DNA of 64,000 nt from Grimontia kaedaensis (GCF_023746615.1 NZ_CP082275.1:1674001-1738000); one strand, 5' to 3'. Shown: positions 41,929 through 51,478, counted from the first letter of the stretch. A program made the numbers and translations. Notes: a model not told the origin generated them from the letters alone.

Positions 41929-44064
41929 TTAGGCAGTCACCAACGGTGGAGCTTTTTTATATGAATATACAACCAGCGCGATAAAGAGCCCCGCACCCAG
42001 TAAACGAAGCCAAATATCTAATCCTGGCCACATCATCAAGGCCGCCATACCGAATGTTGCTATCCGGAATAGCGGATTAATTGGCCCTTCAAGATATCCC
42101 TCAAGGCCCGCAACCAGCGCCCAGGTGCCCAGAATGGCAAATAGGGTGACAATGACAACCTGCTGAAAATCTCCCGCGACTAATGGTGTATACGCCATGA
42201 GTAGTGGCACCAGATAAAGTCCTTTTGCGATTTTCCATGCCTTAAACCCTGTAGCCATTGGAGGAGTGCGCGCAATAGTTGCTGCTGCAAAGGCAGTTAA
42301 ACACACCGGAGGCGTAACATTACTGTCCTGCGATAGCCAGAATATGATGAGGTGCGCGGCCAGCAGTGCCAAGCCGACAGTGACAGGCCCAAGAGATTGC
42401 TCAAGTAAGGTCGCTTTAAAGTCGTCTGGCACCTTGCCCACCAAATCGACTGCCATTTCAAATGACATTGGCGAGCCCAAAGCGGCAAGTTGCTCCGGTG
42501 CTATCAGCATAAATATCGTTTTGGCCTCTTCTGGGAGCTGACCTGTCGTAAGAAGTTCCAGCAACTGTTGCTCAGCTATCAAGCCATAAAGTGCGGGCGC
42601 CGAAAGGGTACCCAGAACGATATAGGAAGCGGTGACTGGCAAACCCATACCCAAAATCAGAGAAGCGAGTGCGACCAACACAATCATGATAAACAGGCTG
42701 CCACCCGCCCAATCATTGATCATCAGAGAGAAGGTATTACCTATGCCAGTCGTACTGATGACGTTCACCACCAGACCAATTCCTGTCAGTAACACAGCGG
42801 TGGTCGCCATGTTGCGAGCACCTTGGGCTAGCGCATCGAAGATGTCCGCCACGCCCATTCGATTTGGAGATAACCAAGAAGCGACGACCACGGAAATAAT
42901 CGAAATACCGGCTGCATACGTTGGGGTAAAGTCCATCACCAACAGGGCAACAAGCACAGCGAGAGGGATAAGATAGTGCCAGCCTGACGCCAATACCGAG
43001 AACATCGAAGGCGTGTCGGTTTCCAGTTGATGAACTCCGGAACGTTTTGCTTCAATGCGAACGAAAAACGCCACTGACAGGAAATAAATCAGTGCAGGAG
43101 CGAATGACACCGCGATGATTTCGACGTACGGAATCTGGGTGTATGACGCCATGATAAAGGCGCCAGCCCCCATGACAGGTGGCATGAGCTGTCCGCCTGT
43201 CGATGCTGCGGCTTCCACGCCTGCTGCAAACTTTGGTGGAAAGCCCGCTTTCTTCATTAAAGGAATGGTAATGACACCAGTAGATACCGTATTGGCGACA
43301 CTGGAGCCGGAGACCGAACCCATTAAGCCAGAACCCAATACGGCAACAAAACCTGGGCCTCCGATGATTTTACCTGCTGCAGCCCGGGAAACATTGATGA
43401 TGTAATCACCTGCACCGGATTTGACCAGAAACGCCCCAAACAAAATAAACATGAAGACATAGCTCCATGAAATGCGGGAAATCGGGCCAAACATGCCTTC
43501 TGAACTATAAAAGGCGCGATACAGCATGGTCTCTGCGGAAAGCCCCGGGAAAGCGAAAATGCCGTCCAGCCAGCTTCCCCACCAAACCACATAAGTCAGT
43601 GCGACAATAATCAGGCAAGGGATAAACCATCCCATGGTGCGTCGGATAAGTTCTAGCGCAATCAATATGGCAATAACGGAAAATACCCAATCACTGGTCA
43701 CGAAGGTGACCCCTCGTTCGTACAGTGCGTCTTCCGCAAAAATTACGTAAACCAAACAGGCAATCGCGGCGACTGCAATACCAATATCGATCGCCAGCGC
43801 AAAACGGCTATTTCGCCATTTTGCCGCCGCGGGATAGGTCAATGCACACATCACCGAAAAGCCTGCGAAATGGGCAGCAGAGACCCAGAGCTCGGGTAGG
43901 GTGGCGAATGTGTTAAACCAAATGTGAACAAGTGAAAGCGCAATTCCGAACACAGTGACAATGCGGGTGATCAGCGGGAAGTCGGTCCGCTGAGTGAGTT
44001 CAAACTGGGAGAGTTCGGTTTCGAGTTCCTGAGGCGAATCAGCGCTGGAAGATTTATCGGTCAT
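41929..44064 (-). CDS. TRAP transporter fused permease, TAXI-associated (4TM/12TM fusion)
   Basis: An inner-membrane protein of 711 residues from the preferred start MTDKSSSADSPQ. The N-terminal small-subunit part (about 4 helices) is fused to the large DctM-like part. Hallmarks are GSVSGSSVANTVSTGVITIP and AGVEAAASTGGQLMPPVMGA in the first half of the large domain and LILGMGLPVTASYIVLG with SNVTPPVCLTAFAAATIA in the second. It works with the TAXI binding protein encoded just upstream, driven by the Na+ gradient in the family; the ligand is unknown. The ATG 44064-44062 follows AGAGGGA, while a longer reading starts in the spacer without a ribosome site. Confidence 0.88.
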   Translation of the reverse strand: MTDKSSSADSPQELETELSQFELTQRTDFPLITRIVTVFGIALSLVHIWFNTFATLPELWVSAAHFAGFSVMCALTYPAAAKWRNSRFALAIDIGIAVAAIACLVYVIFAEDALYERGVTFVTSDWVFSVIAILIALELIRRTMGWFIPCLIIVALTYVVWWGSWLDGIFAFPGLSAETMLYRAFYSSEGMFGPISRISWSYVFMFILFGAFLVKSGAGDYIINVSRAAAGKIIGGPGFVAVLGSGLMGSVSGSSVANTVSTGVITIPLMKKAGFPPKFAAGVEAAASTGGQLMPPVMGAGAFIMASYTQIPYVEIIAVSFAPALIYFLSVAFFVRIEAKRSGVHQLETDTPSMFSVLASGWHYLIPLAVLVALLVMDFTPTYAAGISIISVVVASWLSPNRMGVADIFDALAQGARNMATTAVLLTGIGLVVNVISTTGIGNTFSLMINDWAGGSLFIMIVLVALASLILGMGLPVTASYIVLGTLSAPALYGLIAEQQLLELLTTGQLPEEAKTIFMLIAPEQLAALGSPMSFEMAVDLVGKVPDDFKATLLEQSLGPVTVGLALLAAHLIIFWLSQDSNVTPPVCLTAFAAATIARTPPMATGFKAWKIAKGLYLVPLLMAYTPLVAGDFQQVVIVTLFAILGTWALVAGLEGYLEGPINPLFRIATFGMAALMMWPGLDIWLRLLGAGLFIALVVYSYKKAPPLVTA

Positions 44065-44120
44065 ATTCCCTCTAGCGTGCAGAGAAGGCACGACGTCCTG
44101 TTGGGCTGGAAACAAAGAAG

Positions 44121-44143
44121 AGGCGCTGAAACTATCAGCGCCT
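44121..44143 (-). promoter_or_regulatory. Stem-loop/attenuator between TAXI binding protein and TRAP permease
   Basis: A perfect 9-bp stem AGGCGCTGA with TCAGCGCCT around a 5-base loop, followed on the minus strand by CTTCTTTGTTT. It lies 13 bases past the binding-protein stop. Probably a leaky terminator that keeps permease levels below those of the binding protein. Confidence 0.7.
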
Positions 44144-44156
44144 TATTGCTTAAGAT

Positions 44157-45170
44157 TTATTGACTAACAAGGTGGTCTGGAATCGTCAGACCTTGCTCTT
44201 TGTAGAATCGTGCCGCACCAGGGTGAAGGGGTACTGGCAAACCATCGATTGCTTTTTGCAGAGACATTGCCTTTGTCGCTTTATGTATGCCATTCAGGAA
44301 AGCGAGGTTTTCATAGATAGTCTTCGTCAGCAGGTAAACATCTTCATCGCTGATGTCGCTGCGCACGGCAAGGAAGTTTGGCTGTGCGATAGTTTCAACA
44401 GCTTCAGTCTGGCCAGGATAAGTGTTTGGTTCAATCACATATCGGGTCCATAGGTTGTAGCTGCCGTTTGCTTCTTTCACTTGCTCGTCAGTGAAGTTCA
44501 GGATTCTGATTTTATCGCCCATTGCCGCATAAGCACGGGTGACTGCGCTGACAGGGACACCAGCAGGCGTGTTCATGCCCTCAATGTTGCCATTTTGTAG
44601 TGCGTCTGCACTGGCACCGTAACCCAAGTGGGCCATGTTGAATTTGTCGGTGTTAACATTCAGTCCAGAAAGAATTTGTAGGCCAGAACCTTCTGTACCA
44701 GAGTTCTTTTTACCAATGGAGAACTTTTTGCCATCCATTGCGTTCATGTCTGTCATGGTGCCGGTTTTTGCCAGCTCACTCATTACAATAAAGTGCTCTA
44801 CGTTTTGCCATAGCATGGAGACAGAACGCAGCTCTTTCTGAGGACCCGCTTGTTTCACTTTGCCTTCACCATTCCATGCCCAAGCGCCGTAAAGACCTTG
44901 CAAAATAGCGAACTGAGCTTCGTTTTCACGCAGCAGTTTTACGTTTTCACCGGAGCCGGCAGAGCTGATCGCTGAAAGGGAAAACTTATGCTTAGGTTCC
45001 AGTTTTACTTTGCTCAATGTTGCCAGTGCCACACCAACTGGATAATAGGTACCACCAGTCGATGCCGTTGCGAGGATGTAGTCACGGTCTTGAGCAGTTG
45101 CGCTGCCCATGCCAGCGGTAACAATCGCTGTTGCCAGTGAGAGGGTCTTCACTAAGGATTTGATTTTCAT
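44157..45170 (-). CDS. TAXI-family TRAP transporter solute-binding protein
   Basis: A 337-residue periplasmic protein from the preferred start MKIKSLVKTLSL with signal peptide cleaved at ATAQ. DYILATASTGGTYYPVGVAL is the opening of mature TAXI proteins, and SSAGSGENVKLLRENEAQFA, then KKFSIGKKNSGTEGSG with NMAHLGYGASADALQNGNIE, are also typical. Binds an unknown carboxylate-like ligand (relatives bind glutamate/glutamine or other acids). The ATG 45170-45168 is six bases after GGAG; four more codons upstream lack a site. First gene of the operon, followed by a stem-loop and the fused permease gene. Confidence 0.88.
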   Translation of the reverse strand: MKIKSLVKTLSLATAIVTAGMGSATAQDRDYILATASTGGTYYPVGVALATLSKVKLEPKHKFSLSAISSAGSGENVKLLRENEAQFAILQGLYGAWAWNGEGKVKQAGPQKELRSVSMLWQNVEHFIVMSELAKTGTMTDMNAMDGKKFSIGKKNSGTEGSGLQILSGLNVNTDKFNMAHLGYGASADALQNGNIEGMNTPAGVPVSAVTRAYAAMGDKIRILNFTDEQVKEANGSYNLWTRYVIEPNTYPGQTEAVETIAQPNFLAVRSDISDEDVYLLTKTIYENLAFLNGIHKATKAMSLQKAIDGLPVPLHPGAARFYKEQGLTIPDHLVSQ

Positions 45171-45359
45171 ACAACACTCCAATGTTAGAGGTATCCGTAG
45201 AGTCGGTGCTTTTCATGCCGAAGATATCCCGCAAAGAATAGCTGAGCTTGTAAAGATTATGTTAATTGGCTCTGATAAACATAAGCCTTCTCTCAGTTTT
45301 TCTGTTGGTTTAAGACTTTAGTCTTAGGTTAGAATCGCCAAAGGATCATTGGAGGTAAC

Positions 45360-45611
45360 GTGGCGAAACCCAACAAGAAATTGCCGGAGCGATCAGTCGA
45401 TATCATCTGCACTAAATGCAAGGCGATGTTGTTCAAATACAAGAAAGGCGGGAAAGGGTCTTTGGTGAAGTGTTTCAAAGAGCGTATCGTCATTGATTAC
45501 ACCGAAACGCCCTGTGAATGTCCTTCTTGCGGCAACGTGTTTGCGAGGGAGACATTGGTAAGGGGAACGCCCGCCTACAAAATTATTGGTGGTAAAGCGG
45601 CAATGAAATGA
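45360..45611 (+). CDS. Small zinc-ribbon-like protein, function unknown
   Basis: An 83-residue basic protein with two Cys pairs able to bind zinc: DIICTKCKAM near the start and CECPSCGNVF near residues 53-58, plus a single Cys between them. The body is Lys-rich (KYKKGGKGSLVKCFKERIVI). It resembles short zinc-ribbon proteins found in Vibrio genomes, without a known role; RNA or DNA binding is possible. The start is GTG at 45360, four bases after a strong GGAGG. Single-gene unit with its own terminator. Confidence 0.65.
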   Translation: MAKPNKKLPERSVDIICTKCKAMLFKYKKGGKGSLVKCFKERIVIDYTETPCECPSCGNVFARETLVRGTPAYKIIGGKAAMK

Positions 45612-45625
45612 GAAGAAGAAATGAA

Positions 45626-45647
45626 AAAGGCACCCTGAGGTGCCTTT
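45626..45647. terminator. Bidirectional terminator
   Basis: AAAGGCACC (45626-45634) with GGTGCCTTT (45639-45647) around CTGA, between convergent genes and flanked by A-rich sequence on the left. Confidence 0.85.
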
Positions 45648-45666
45648 CGCGATGTTGAAGCTAGGC

Positions 45667-46155
45667 TTAGATGCCTGCGCGCTTGAACAGGCCTGCCATC
45701 AATTTGGAGCCAGATTTAACGCCACTAGATTTACCTTTGAATTCACCCGCCAGTTTGGTATTACCCACTTCACGGGCAATGTGCTGCATGGTGAGGTACA
45801 TGTCTTTTGCTGATTTCATACGGTTCTGGTCGTTAAGAGGCGCTAAAAGTTTAATCATGTCAGCGCCCGACATTTTATTCGCTACCGCATGCTCTTCAAT
45901 CGCTGTCAGCAGTCTATCTAAATCGCTGGTTGCTTCTGAGCTCTCAATGCCTTCTTTCTTCATCGCTTTCAGATTGCGGCGACGAATCTGTTTAATGATG
46001 AAAGTAGGGCGGCTTACCATTTTGTAACCCCAAAAACCCGCTGCGACGACAAGAGCGATACCGCCAACCACGTATGGCCATACGGAACCGGAAGATTCAG
46101 CAACGGTTTGTGCATTAGCTGCGACTTCTACAACAGCTGAAGGTACGTCAGACAT
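45667..46155 (-). CDS. Single-pass membrane protein, function unknown
   Basis: A 162-residue protein from the preferred start MSDVPSAVVEVAAN. One membrane helix (WPYVVGGIALVVAAGFWGYK, about 26-46) is followed by a basic cytoplasmic region (IIKQIRRRNLKAMKKEG) and a helical part with DMYLTMQHIAREVGN and a Gly/Ser/Lys-rich tail. The ATG 46155 follows AAAGG; a longer in-frame reading of 20 codons is Lys-rich and lacks a ribosome site. No family is recognised. It is alone between two convergent neighbours and a gabD-like gene. Confidence 0.5.
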   Translation of the reverse strand: MSDVPSAVVEVAANAQTVAESSGSVWPYVVGGIALVVAAGFWGYKMVSRPTFIIKQIRRRNLKAMKKEGIESSEATSDLDRLLTAIEEHAVANKMSGADMIKLLAPLNDQNRMKSAKDMYLTMQHIAREVGNTKLAGEFKGKSSGVKSGSKLMAGLFKRAGI

Positions 46156-46418
46156 CTTTTTACCTTTGTTCTTTTTGAGTTGGGCGTAGTTTCGCACTGT
46201 GGCACGAAAAAACACTGTTGCGCTTCACATTAAAGGAAAAGACCCACCTTTGTGAAGTTTGATTGCAGAATTTTTATGCGGATTTTCAACAGTCACTTAC
46301 TTATTTAGAGGAAATTCGTTAATGATTAGTGAATGTTATGAGCGCAAAAGTGAATGAAAGGGATTTCTTGGCGTTAAACGAATTTTGTATATGTTTTGTG
46401 CTATCTAAACAAAAGAAT

Positions 46419-46441
46419 AAGCAGAAGTTTCGCTCCTGCTT
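46419..46441 (-). terminator. Terminator of the gabD-like gene
   Basis: On the minus strand AAGCAGGAG pairs with CTTCTGCTT (one G-U pair) around CGAAA, followed by ATTCTTTTG. Confidence 0.75.
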
Positions 46442-46471
46442 TTTCTCTGTTCTGTAAGATATCATTAAAGG

Positions 46472-47899
46472 TTACATGCCGCCGAGGCAGATATACTTGG
46501 TATTCAGGTATTCATCGATGCCTTGTTTCGCGCCTTCCCGGCCAATACCTGACTGTTTAACGCCACCAAATGGGGCCACTTCAGTAGAGATAACACCTTC
46601 ATTGACGCCGACCATGCCGTAATCCAGGGCTTCAGCAATGGCGAAAATACGGTTGATGTCTTTGCTGTAGAAGTAGCTGGCGAGGCCATAGATGGTGTCG
46701 TTAGCCATTTGAATCAGCGATTCATCGTCATGGAATCGGATAACGGGTGCGATTGGGCCAAATATTTCTTCCTGCACAATGGCCATGTTGTGAGTGACAT
46801 CCGTGAGAACCGTCGGCTCAAAGAATCGACCACCATGATCTTTTCCTCCGACGGCCACTTTCGCACCCTGTTCAGTGGCACCTGCAATCAGACGCTGGAC
46901 TTTGTTTTTGGCGTTATCGTCAATCAGAGGCCCTATCGACACGCCTTCTTCAAGGCCATGGCCGATTTTCAACTCAGATACGGCTTTAGAGAATTTACTG
47001 ACAAATTCATCATAGACAGAGTCCTGCACATAGAAACGGTTCGCACAGACACAGGTTTGGCCCGCATTGCGGAATTTTGAGGCAATTGCCCCTTTGACTG
47101 CCGCATCGATGTCCGCGTCATCAAACACGATAAACGGAGCATTGCCGCCAAGCTCCATAGAAACTCGCTTCACGCTTTCAGCGCTTTGTTTCATCAGGAT
47201 GCGGCCAACATTGGTGGAGCCGGTAAAGGAGATCTTTTGAATTTGCTCACTGCTGCAGAAGAGTTCGCCCGCCATTACTGCATCTGTGGTGGTGACAATC
47301 GCTAACAAATCTCGGGGTAAACCTGCTTGATAGGCAAGCTCTGCGGCGGCGTAAGCGCTCAACGGTGTTTGCGCTGCGGGCTTAGCGACAAAACTGCATC
47401 CTGCCGCAAGAGCTGGCGCTGCTTTACGGGTGATCATCGCGATGGGGAAGTTCCATGGGGTGATAGCAGCTGCAACACCAACAGGCTGGCGGATAGTCAT
47501 GATCCTGCGATCGGCCATTGGGGTAGGAATTGTCTCCCCGTAAGTACGTTTACCTTCCTCTGCAAACCATTGGATGAATGAAGCGCCATAGGCCACTTCA
47601 CCGCGTGATTCGGCAAGTGGTTTGCCTTGTTCCAATGTCATGATTCGGGCTAAATCCTCCTGATTTTCCATCAAAAGGTTAAACCATCGGAGTAGAATCT
47701 CACTTCGCTGTTTCGCCGTTTGCTTGGCCCAAACCTTTTGCGCTTCAGCAGCTTTGCTGACTGCACTTTCTATTTCTTGTTTACTGTGATTAGGGACATA
47801 ACCCAGTATGCCTCCGGTGGCCGGGTTATCGACAGCGATAGCACTGTTCGTGGTTTCGCACATAACAGAGAGTAGCGAGCGGTTCTTAATCTGTTCCAT
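46472..47899 (-). CDS. gabD: NAD(P)-dependent succinate-semialdehyde dehydrogenase (GabD-like)
   Basis: A 475-residue aldehyde dehydrogenase from the preferred start MEQIKNRSLL. It has the cofactor segment ITPWNFPIAMITRKAAPALA, FTGSTNVGRILM, the general base Glu in SMELGGNAPFIV and the catalytic Cys in NAGQTCVCANR. The double-Cys QTCVCANR and GREGAKQGIDEYLNTKYICLG are usual in GabD-type SSADH, which oxidises succinate semialdehyde to succinate in GABA catabolism. The ATG 47899 has GGAAG five bases upstream; a start four codons earlier lacks one. No gabT neighbour is present, so the exact aldehyde is inferred from family only. Confidence 0.83.
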   Translation of the reverse strand: MEQIKNRSLLSVMCETTNSAIAVDNPATGGILGYVPNHSKQEIESAVSKAAEAQKVWAKQTAKQRSEILLRWFNLLMENQEDLARIMTLEQGKPLAESRGEVAYGASFIQWFAEEGKRTYGETIPTPMADRRIMTIRQPVGVAAAITPWNFPIAMITRKAAPALAAGCSFVAKPAAQTPLSAYAAAELAYQAGLPRDLLAIVTTTDAVMAGELFCSSEQIQKISFTGSTNVGRILMKQSAESVKRVSMELGGNAPFIVFDDADIDAAVKGAIASKFRNAGQTCVCANRFYVQDSVYDEFVSKFSKAVSELKIGHGLEEGVSIGPLIDDNAKNKVQRLIAGATEQGAKVAVGGKDHGGRFFEPTVLTDVTHNMAIVQEEIFGPIAPVIRFHDDESLIQMANDTIYGLASYFYSKDINRIFAIAEALDYGMVGVNEGVISTEVAPFGGVKQSGIGREGAKQGIDEYLNTKYICLGGM

Positions 47900-48060
47900 G
47901 ATGGCTTCCATTCAGTAAACCGAGTGATTTATCACTAGCCTAACTTTAGGAATAGGGGCGTGCAAGGAATACACAGGGGATGCAGTAAAACCGAGGTAGG
48001 AAGTTAGTAAGATTGTGATTTGTGAAATATATTGAACGGTGATTTTTGAAAGGGTGTTAA

Positions 48061-48084
48061 ATAGCCAGCATGAGTGCTGGCTAT
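48061..48084 (-). terminator. Stem-loop terminator after the CoA-disulfide-reductase-like gene
   Basis: A perfect 10-bp stem ATAGCCAGCA with TGCTGGCTAT around a TGAG loop, followed on the minus strand by TTTAAC. It is separated from the gene's stop by a short repeat remnant. Confidence 0.6.
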
Positions 48085-48089
48085 TATGC

Positions 48090-48133
48090 ACCCAAACAAC
48101 CTGAAGATGCATGATTCACAAGTCATTTGGGTA
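48090..48133. repeat. Short deleted form of the structured MITE-like repeat
   Basis: A 44-bp sequence joining the left end (ACCCAAACAACCTGAAGATG, then CATGATTCA) of the repeat found at 18622 and 55030 directly to a short right end (TCATTTGGGTA). It lies in the 3' untranslated region of the flavoprotein gene. Confidence 0.75.
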
Positions 48134-48153
48134 TAGGAGTCTCATCGCGAATA

Positions 48154-49491
48154 TTACTTCGCGACATTTCCTGCCACGTTCATAATATCCCACGTACGTG
48201 CGAATGGTGGGGCATACGCAAAGTCCATCATTCCCAATTGGCTCGTGCTCAATCCTGTGCTTACTGCAATAGCCATGGCATCGATACGGTGAACTGCACC
48301 TTTATAGCCAATGATTTGTGCACCCAAAATACGCTTTGAGCCCTCTTCATACACAAGCTTCATGTGCATATCGGACTGACCTTCACAGTAGTTGGTGTGG
48401 CATTTGTCTTTGATTGTGACGGTTTTCACCTTAAAGCCAGCGCGAAGGGCTTCTTGTTCAGATAGGCCAGTGCGACCTGCTTCCAAGCCCAGAACGCGAA
48501 CACAGCTGGTACCCAAAGAGCCCGGGAATTCCAATGGTTCACCCTCAACTTGTACGATGTTGTCGCCAATCATTCGGCCGAGCTTATTAGCGCCAGTAGC
48601 AAGCGGAATATAAACATTCTCGCCGGATACTGAATGCCAGATTGTAGCGCAGTCACCAGCAGCCCAAACATCGGTCAGAGACGTTTTACCTTGACGATCT
48701 ACCACAATAGCGCCGTTATCTAAGGTATTGATGCCAGTCTCTTTCAGGAATTCGGTGTTTGGTTTAACGCCCGTACACACGACGACCAAATCTGTTGCGT
48801 ATTGGCCCTTGTCTGTTTCAATACCAGAAACTTTCTCTTCGCCCAAAACGTTTTTCAGAGATTCGCCAGTGTGAATTTCAACACCCGCTTTTTCCAGTTC
48901 AGACGAAAAATGAACGCTAATTTCCGCATCAAATGCATCTGGGATCAGGCGCTCAGCACGTTCAATCAGGCGAACTTTTTTACCTTGGTGAATCATGGCT
49001 TCTGCGACTTCAAGGCCAATAAAACCAGAACCAATCACAGTGACATGCTGACACGACTCGTTCTGAATCGCTTCTTTTAGCGAAATACCATCCTGCATGA
49101 CGCGAAGCGTATGAACGCCTTGTTTGTCGAGGCCAGAAACCGGAGGCAACACCTCTCGCGCGCCTGTGGCAATCATCAGACGGTCATACTCTGCGATGAA
49201 CGTTTCGCCCTGATGGACGATCTCCAATTTCTTTCGTTCAGCATCCAGCTTGGTGATGCGATGGCCGGTTTTCACGGTAATGCCGCGTTCAGCAAACTGT
49301 GCGGGCGTGAACTCTGACATATAGCCAGCATCCTGAAACTCATCAGCGACATAGTAGGGAAGGCCGCATGCACCGAATGAGATGATTTCTGACGCTTCAT
49401 AGACTGTGATGGTAGCGTTTGGATTAACGCGACGAGCTTTGGCCGCAGCACTCATGCCTGCTGCTTCGCCGCCGATAATAACGAAGTTCAT
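48154..49491 (-). CDS. cdr: FAD-dependent pyridine nucleotide-disulfide oxidoreductase, CoA-disulfide reductase-like
   Basis: A 445-residue flavoprotein. The FAD-binding start FVIIGGEAAGMSAAAKARR and the single redox Cys in SFGACGLPYYV (about residue 42) are those of CoA-disulfide reductases and NADH peroxidase/oxidase relatives; HVTVIGSGFIGLEVAEAM is the NAD(P)H-binding site and DVWAAGDCA the second FAD segment. YAPPFARTWDIMNVA is also family-typical. Only the N-terminal oxidoreductase part is present, without a fused rhodanese domain. It follows tcyP, a cystine importer, by 66 bases holding a terminator-like stem-loop, so it may reduce disulfides that arise from cystine uptake (inference). 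Confidence 0.8.
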   Translation of the reverse strand: MNFVIIGGEAAGMSAAAKARRVNPNATITVYEASEIISFGACGLPYYVADEFQDAGYMSEFTPAQFAERGITVKTGHRITKLDAERKKLEIVHQGETFIAEYDRLMIATGAREVLPPVSGLDKQGVHTLRVMQDGISLKEAIQNESCQHVTVIGSGFIGLEVAEAMIHQGKKVRLIERAERLIPDAFDAEISVHFSSELEKAGVEIHTGESLKNVLGEEKVSGIETDKGQYATDLVVVCTGVKPNTEFLKETGINTLDNGAIVVDRQGKTSLTDVWAAGDCATIWHSVSGENVYIPLATGANKLGRMIGDNIVQVEGEPLEFPGSLGTSCVRVLGLEAGRTGLSEQEALRAGFKVKTVTIKDKCHTNYCEGQSDMHMKLVYEEGSKRILGAQIIGYKGAVHRIDAMAIAVSTGLSTSQLGMMDFAYAPPFARTWDIMNVAGNVAK

Positions 49492-49515
49492 GGTTTGAAC
49501 CTATAGGTAGAACAG

Positions 49516-49536
49516 GAAAAAGGGGCGTGATGCCCC
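49516..49536 (-). terminator. Terminator/attenuator between tcyP and the flavoprotein gene
   Basis: On the minus strand GGGGC pairs with GCCCC around ATCAC and is followed by TTTTT. Only about 25 bases separate it from the next ATG, leaving no room for a new promoter, so partial read-through is likely. Confidence 0.75.
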
Positions 49537-49557
49537 CGATTGCAATTAGATGAGTGC

Positions 49558-50958
49558 TTATGCCGTGGCGTCTTCGCCATCAAGATTAAGCGATTTGTCG
49601 TCGTTGAAAACGGTCATATTAGTCTGACCCATCAACTTACTGGTGACTGAACCTGCTGTGATTGAGCCTGAAACATTCAGCGCGGTACGCCCCATGTCGA
49701 TCAGAGGTTCAATCGAAATCAGAAGGCCAGCCAACGCAACCGGGAAATCCATTGCTGACAGTACGATCAAGGCAGCGAACGTTGCGCCACCACCAATACC
49801 TGCAACGCCAAAGGAGCTGATAGTAATGATGGCAATCAGTGGAACCAGGAAGCCAATATCCAGTGGATTAATACCCAGTGTCGGCGCAATCATTACGGCC
49901 AGCATGGCAGGATAGATACCTGCGCAGCCGTTCTGGCCAATCGTCGCACCAAATGATGCTGCAAAGTTGGCGATGCCACTCGGTACGCCAAGCGCCTGTT
50001 CCTGTGTACGCACATTCAAAGGAATGGTTGCTGCGCTTGAACGGGATGTAAATGCAAAGGTCAGTACCGGGATGATTTTCTTCAGATGGCGAATCGGGTT
50101 AAGGCCAACCAGCGAAATGATCAACAGGTGAATGACGAACATGGTGATCAGCGCGCCATAAGAAGCAAAAACGAAGTTAGCGAGATTGATGATGTCAGCG
50201 TAGTTTGAACCTGAAATCACTTTGGTCATCAGCGCCAAAACACCGTATGGCGTGAGACGCAGCACCATAGTCACTATACGCATCACAATGGCTTGTGCCA
50301 CTTTGATGAAGTGTTCGAATGAGGAGTAAATTTCAGGCCTCTTGGCGGAAATGCCTGTTGCGGCAAGGCCAATGAAAATTGAGAAGATAACAACAGCGAT
50401 GGTCGATGTTTTGCGAGAGCCAGTCATGTCTTGGAATGGATTGGCAGGAATGAACTCCAGAATCATGTTGGCGAAAGAGAGGCTTTCGATACGGCCCAGA
50501 TTTGCTTCCAATGACTGACCACGGGCTACTTCAGCTGCACCCGCTGTCAGGCCTTCAGCACTCAAACCGAACAGCAGCGACCATGCAATACCAACTAGAG
50601 CTGCAATCATGGTTGTAATCACCAACACGCCAATGCTCATCGCACTGATTTTTCCCACTGAGGTGCCGCCGTTCAGCTTAAGAATCGCTGAGATGATAGA
50701 CACCATCACCAGAGGGATGATGATCATCTGCAGCAACTTTACATAGCCTTTGCCGACGATGTCGAAGTAGTCGATGCTGGTGGCAATGATGTCTGATCCT
50801 GCACCGTAAAACAGTTGCAGCAATCCACCAAAAACAACACCTAAGCCCAAGCCAGCAAAAACACGTTTAGTAAAAGGAACATACTTGGCTTGGAGTTGAT
50901 AAAGGAAATAAACAAGCGCGATGAATATCGCGAGATTAAATATAACGCTCATTGTCAT
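49558..50958 (-). CDS. tcyP: L-cystine:cation symporter TcyP (YdjN)
   Basis: A 466-residue transporter of the dicarboxylate/amino acid:cation symporter family. Segments shared with E. coli TcyP include DIVGKGYVKLLQMIIIPLVM, LTPYGVLALMTKVISGSNYA, VLTFAFTSRSSAATIPLNV, SFGATIGQNGCAGIYPAMLA and EPLIDMGRTALNVSGS. SSRSAA-type and NVSG motifs form the substrate and Na+ sites in this fold. It imports cystine as sulfur source. The ATG 50958 has AAGGA about ten bases upstream. It is the first gene before the CoA-disulfide-reductase-like gene. Confidence 0.9.
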   Translation of the reverse strand: MTMSVIFNLAIFIALVYFLYQLQAKYVPFTKRVFAGLGLGVVFGGLLQLFYGAGSDIIATSIDYFDIVGKGYVKLLQMIIIPLVMVSIISAILKLNGGTSVGKISAMSIGVLVITTMIAALVGIAWSLLFGLSAEGLTAGAAEVARGQSLEANLGRIESLSFANMILEFIPANPFQDMTGSRKTSTIAVVIFSIFIGLAATGISAKRPEIYSSFEHFIKVAQAIVMRIVTMVLRLTPYGVLALMTKVISGSNYADIINLANFVFASYGALITMFVIHLLIISLVGLNPIRHLKKIIPVLTFAFTSRSSAATIPLNVRTQEQALGVPSGIANFAASFGATIGQNGCAGIYPAMLAVMIAPTLGINPLDIGFLVPLIAIITISSFGVAGIGGGATFAALIVLSAMDFPVALAGLLISIEPLIDMGRTALNVSGSITAGSVTSKLMGQTNMTVFNDDKSLNLDGEDATA

Positions 50959-51402
50959 TTTATAATAATCCTTGAAAAATTAGCGTGAAAAACTGAAACA
51001 AATAAAAAATAAATACTATTAACCAGTGGGTTCGAATCATTCAGGCGTGAAGATTGTCCTCGAGAATACCTGGTTTCAGTAAGCAAGCGTGGTTGCGGCG
51101 AATCATATAGCTAAAGGCTTAAGCATATAAACGAGATCTATATTACTAATCGTTATAAGATATGAATTCGACGAATATTGGATGAATAAGAATCTTAACT
51201 CACAATAAAATGTATATTTGAGATAATTAAATTAACTAAAGAATAACATTTTATTCGATTATTTATCTCTTAAATATTATTTTACTAAGGGTTTTAATTT
51301 AGGGTTTTTTAATTAAATCTAAAACTGGATTTACCTCTTTTAAAGCAAAATTATCTTCTCCTAAATACGGGATATCGTCGTGTAAAATTTACAAATTTTA
51401 GC

Positions 51403-51416
51403 GTGGTCATGATCAC
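51403..51416. promoter_or_regulatory. CRP-like site 1 upstream of lipoprotein
   Basis: GTGG-tcatga-TCAC fits the GTGA-N6-TCAC core of CRP sites with one mismatch. It lies 62 bases from a second site, close to six helical turns. Confidence 0.3.
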
Positions 51417-51464
51417 GTAAATCAGGCCTCCTCACCTCAACCGCTAGTCTAACTTTAAGGTGAA

Positions 51465-51478
51465 GTGACCGAGATCAC
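51465..51478. promoter_or_regulatory. CRP-like site 2 upstream of lipoprotein
   Basis: GTGA-ccgaga-TCAC is a perfect match to the CRP core. It lies about 100 bases before the lipoprotein ATG. Confidence 0.4.
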
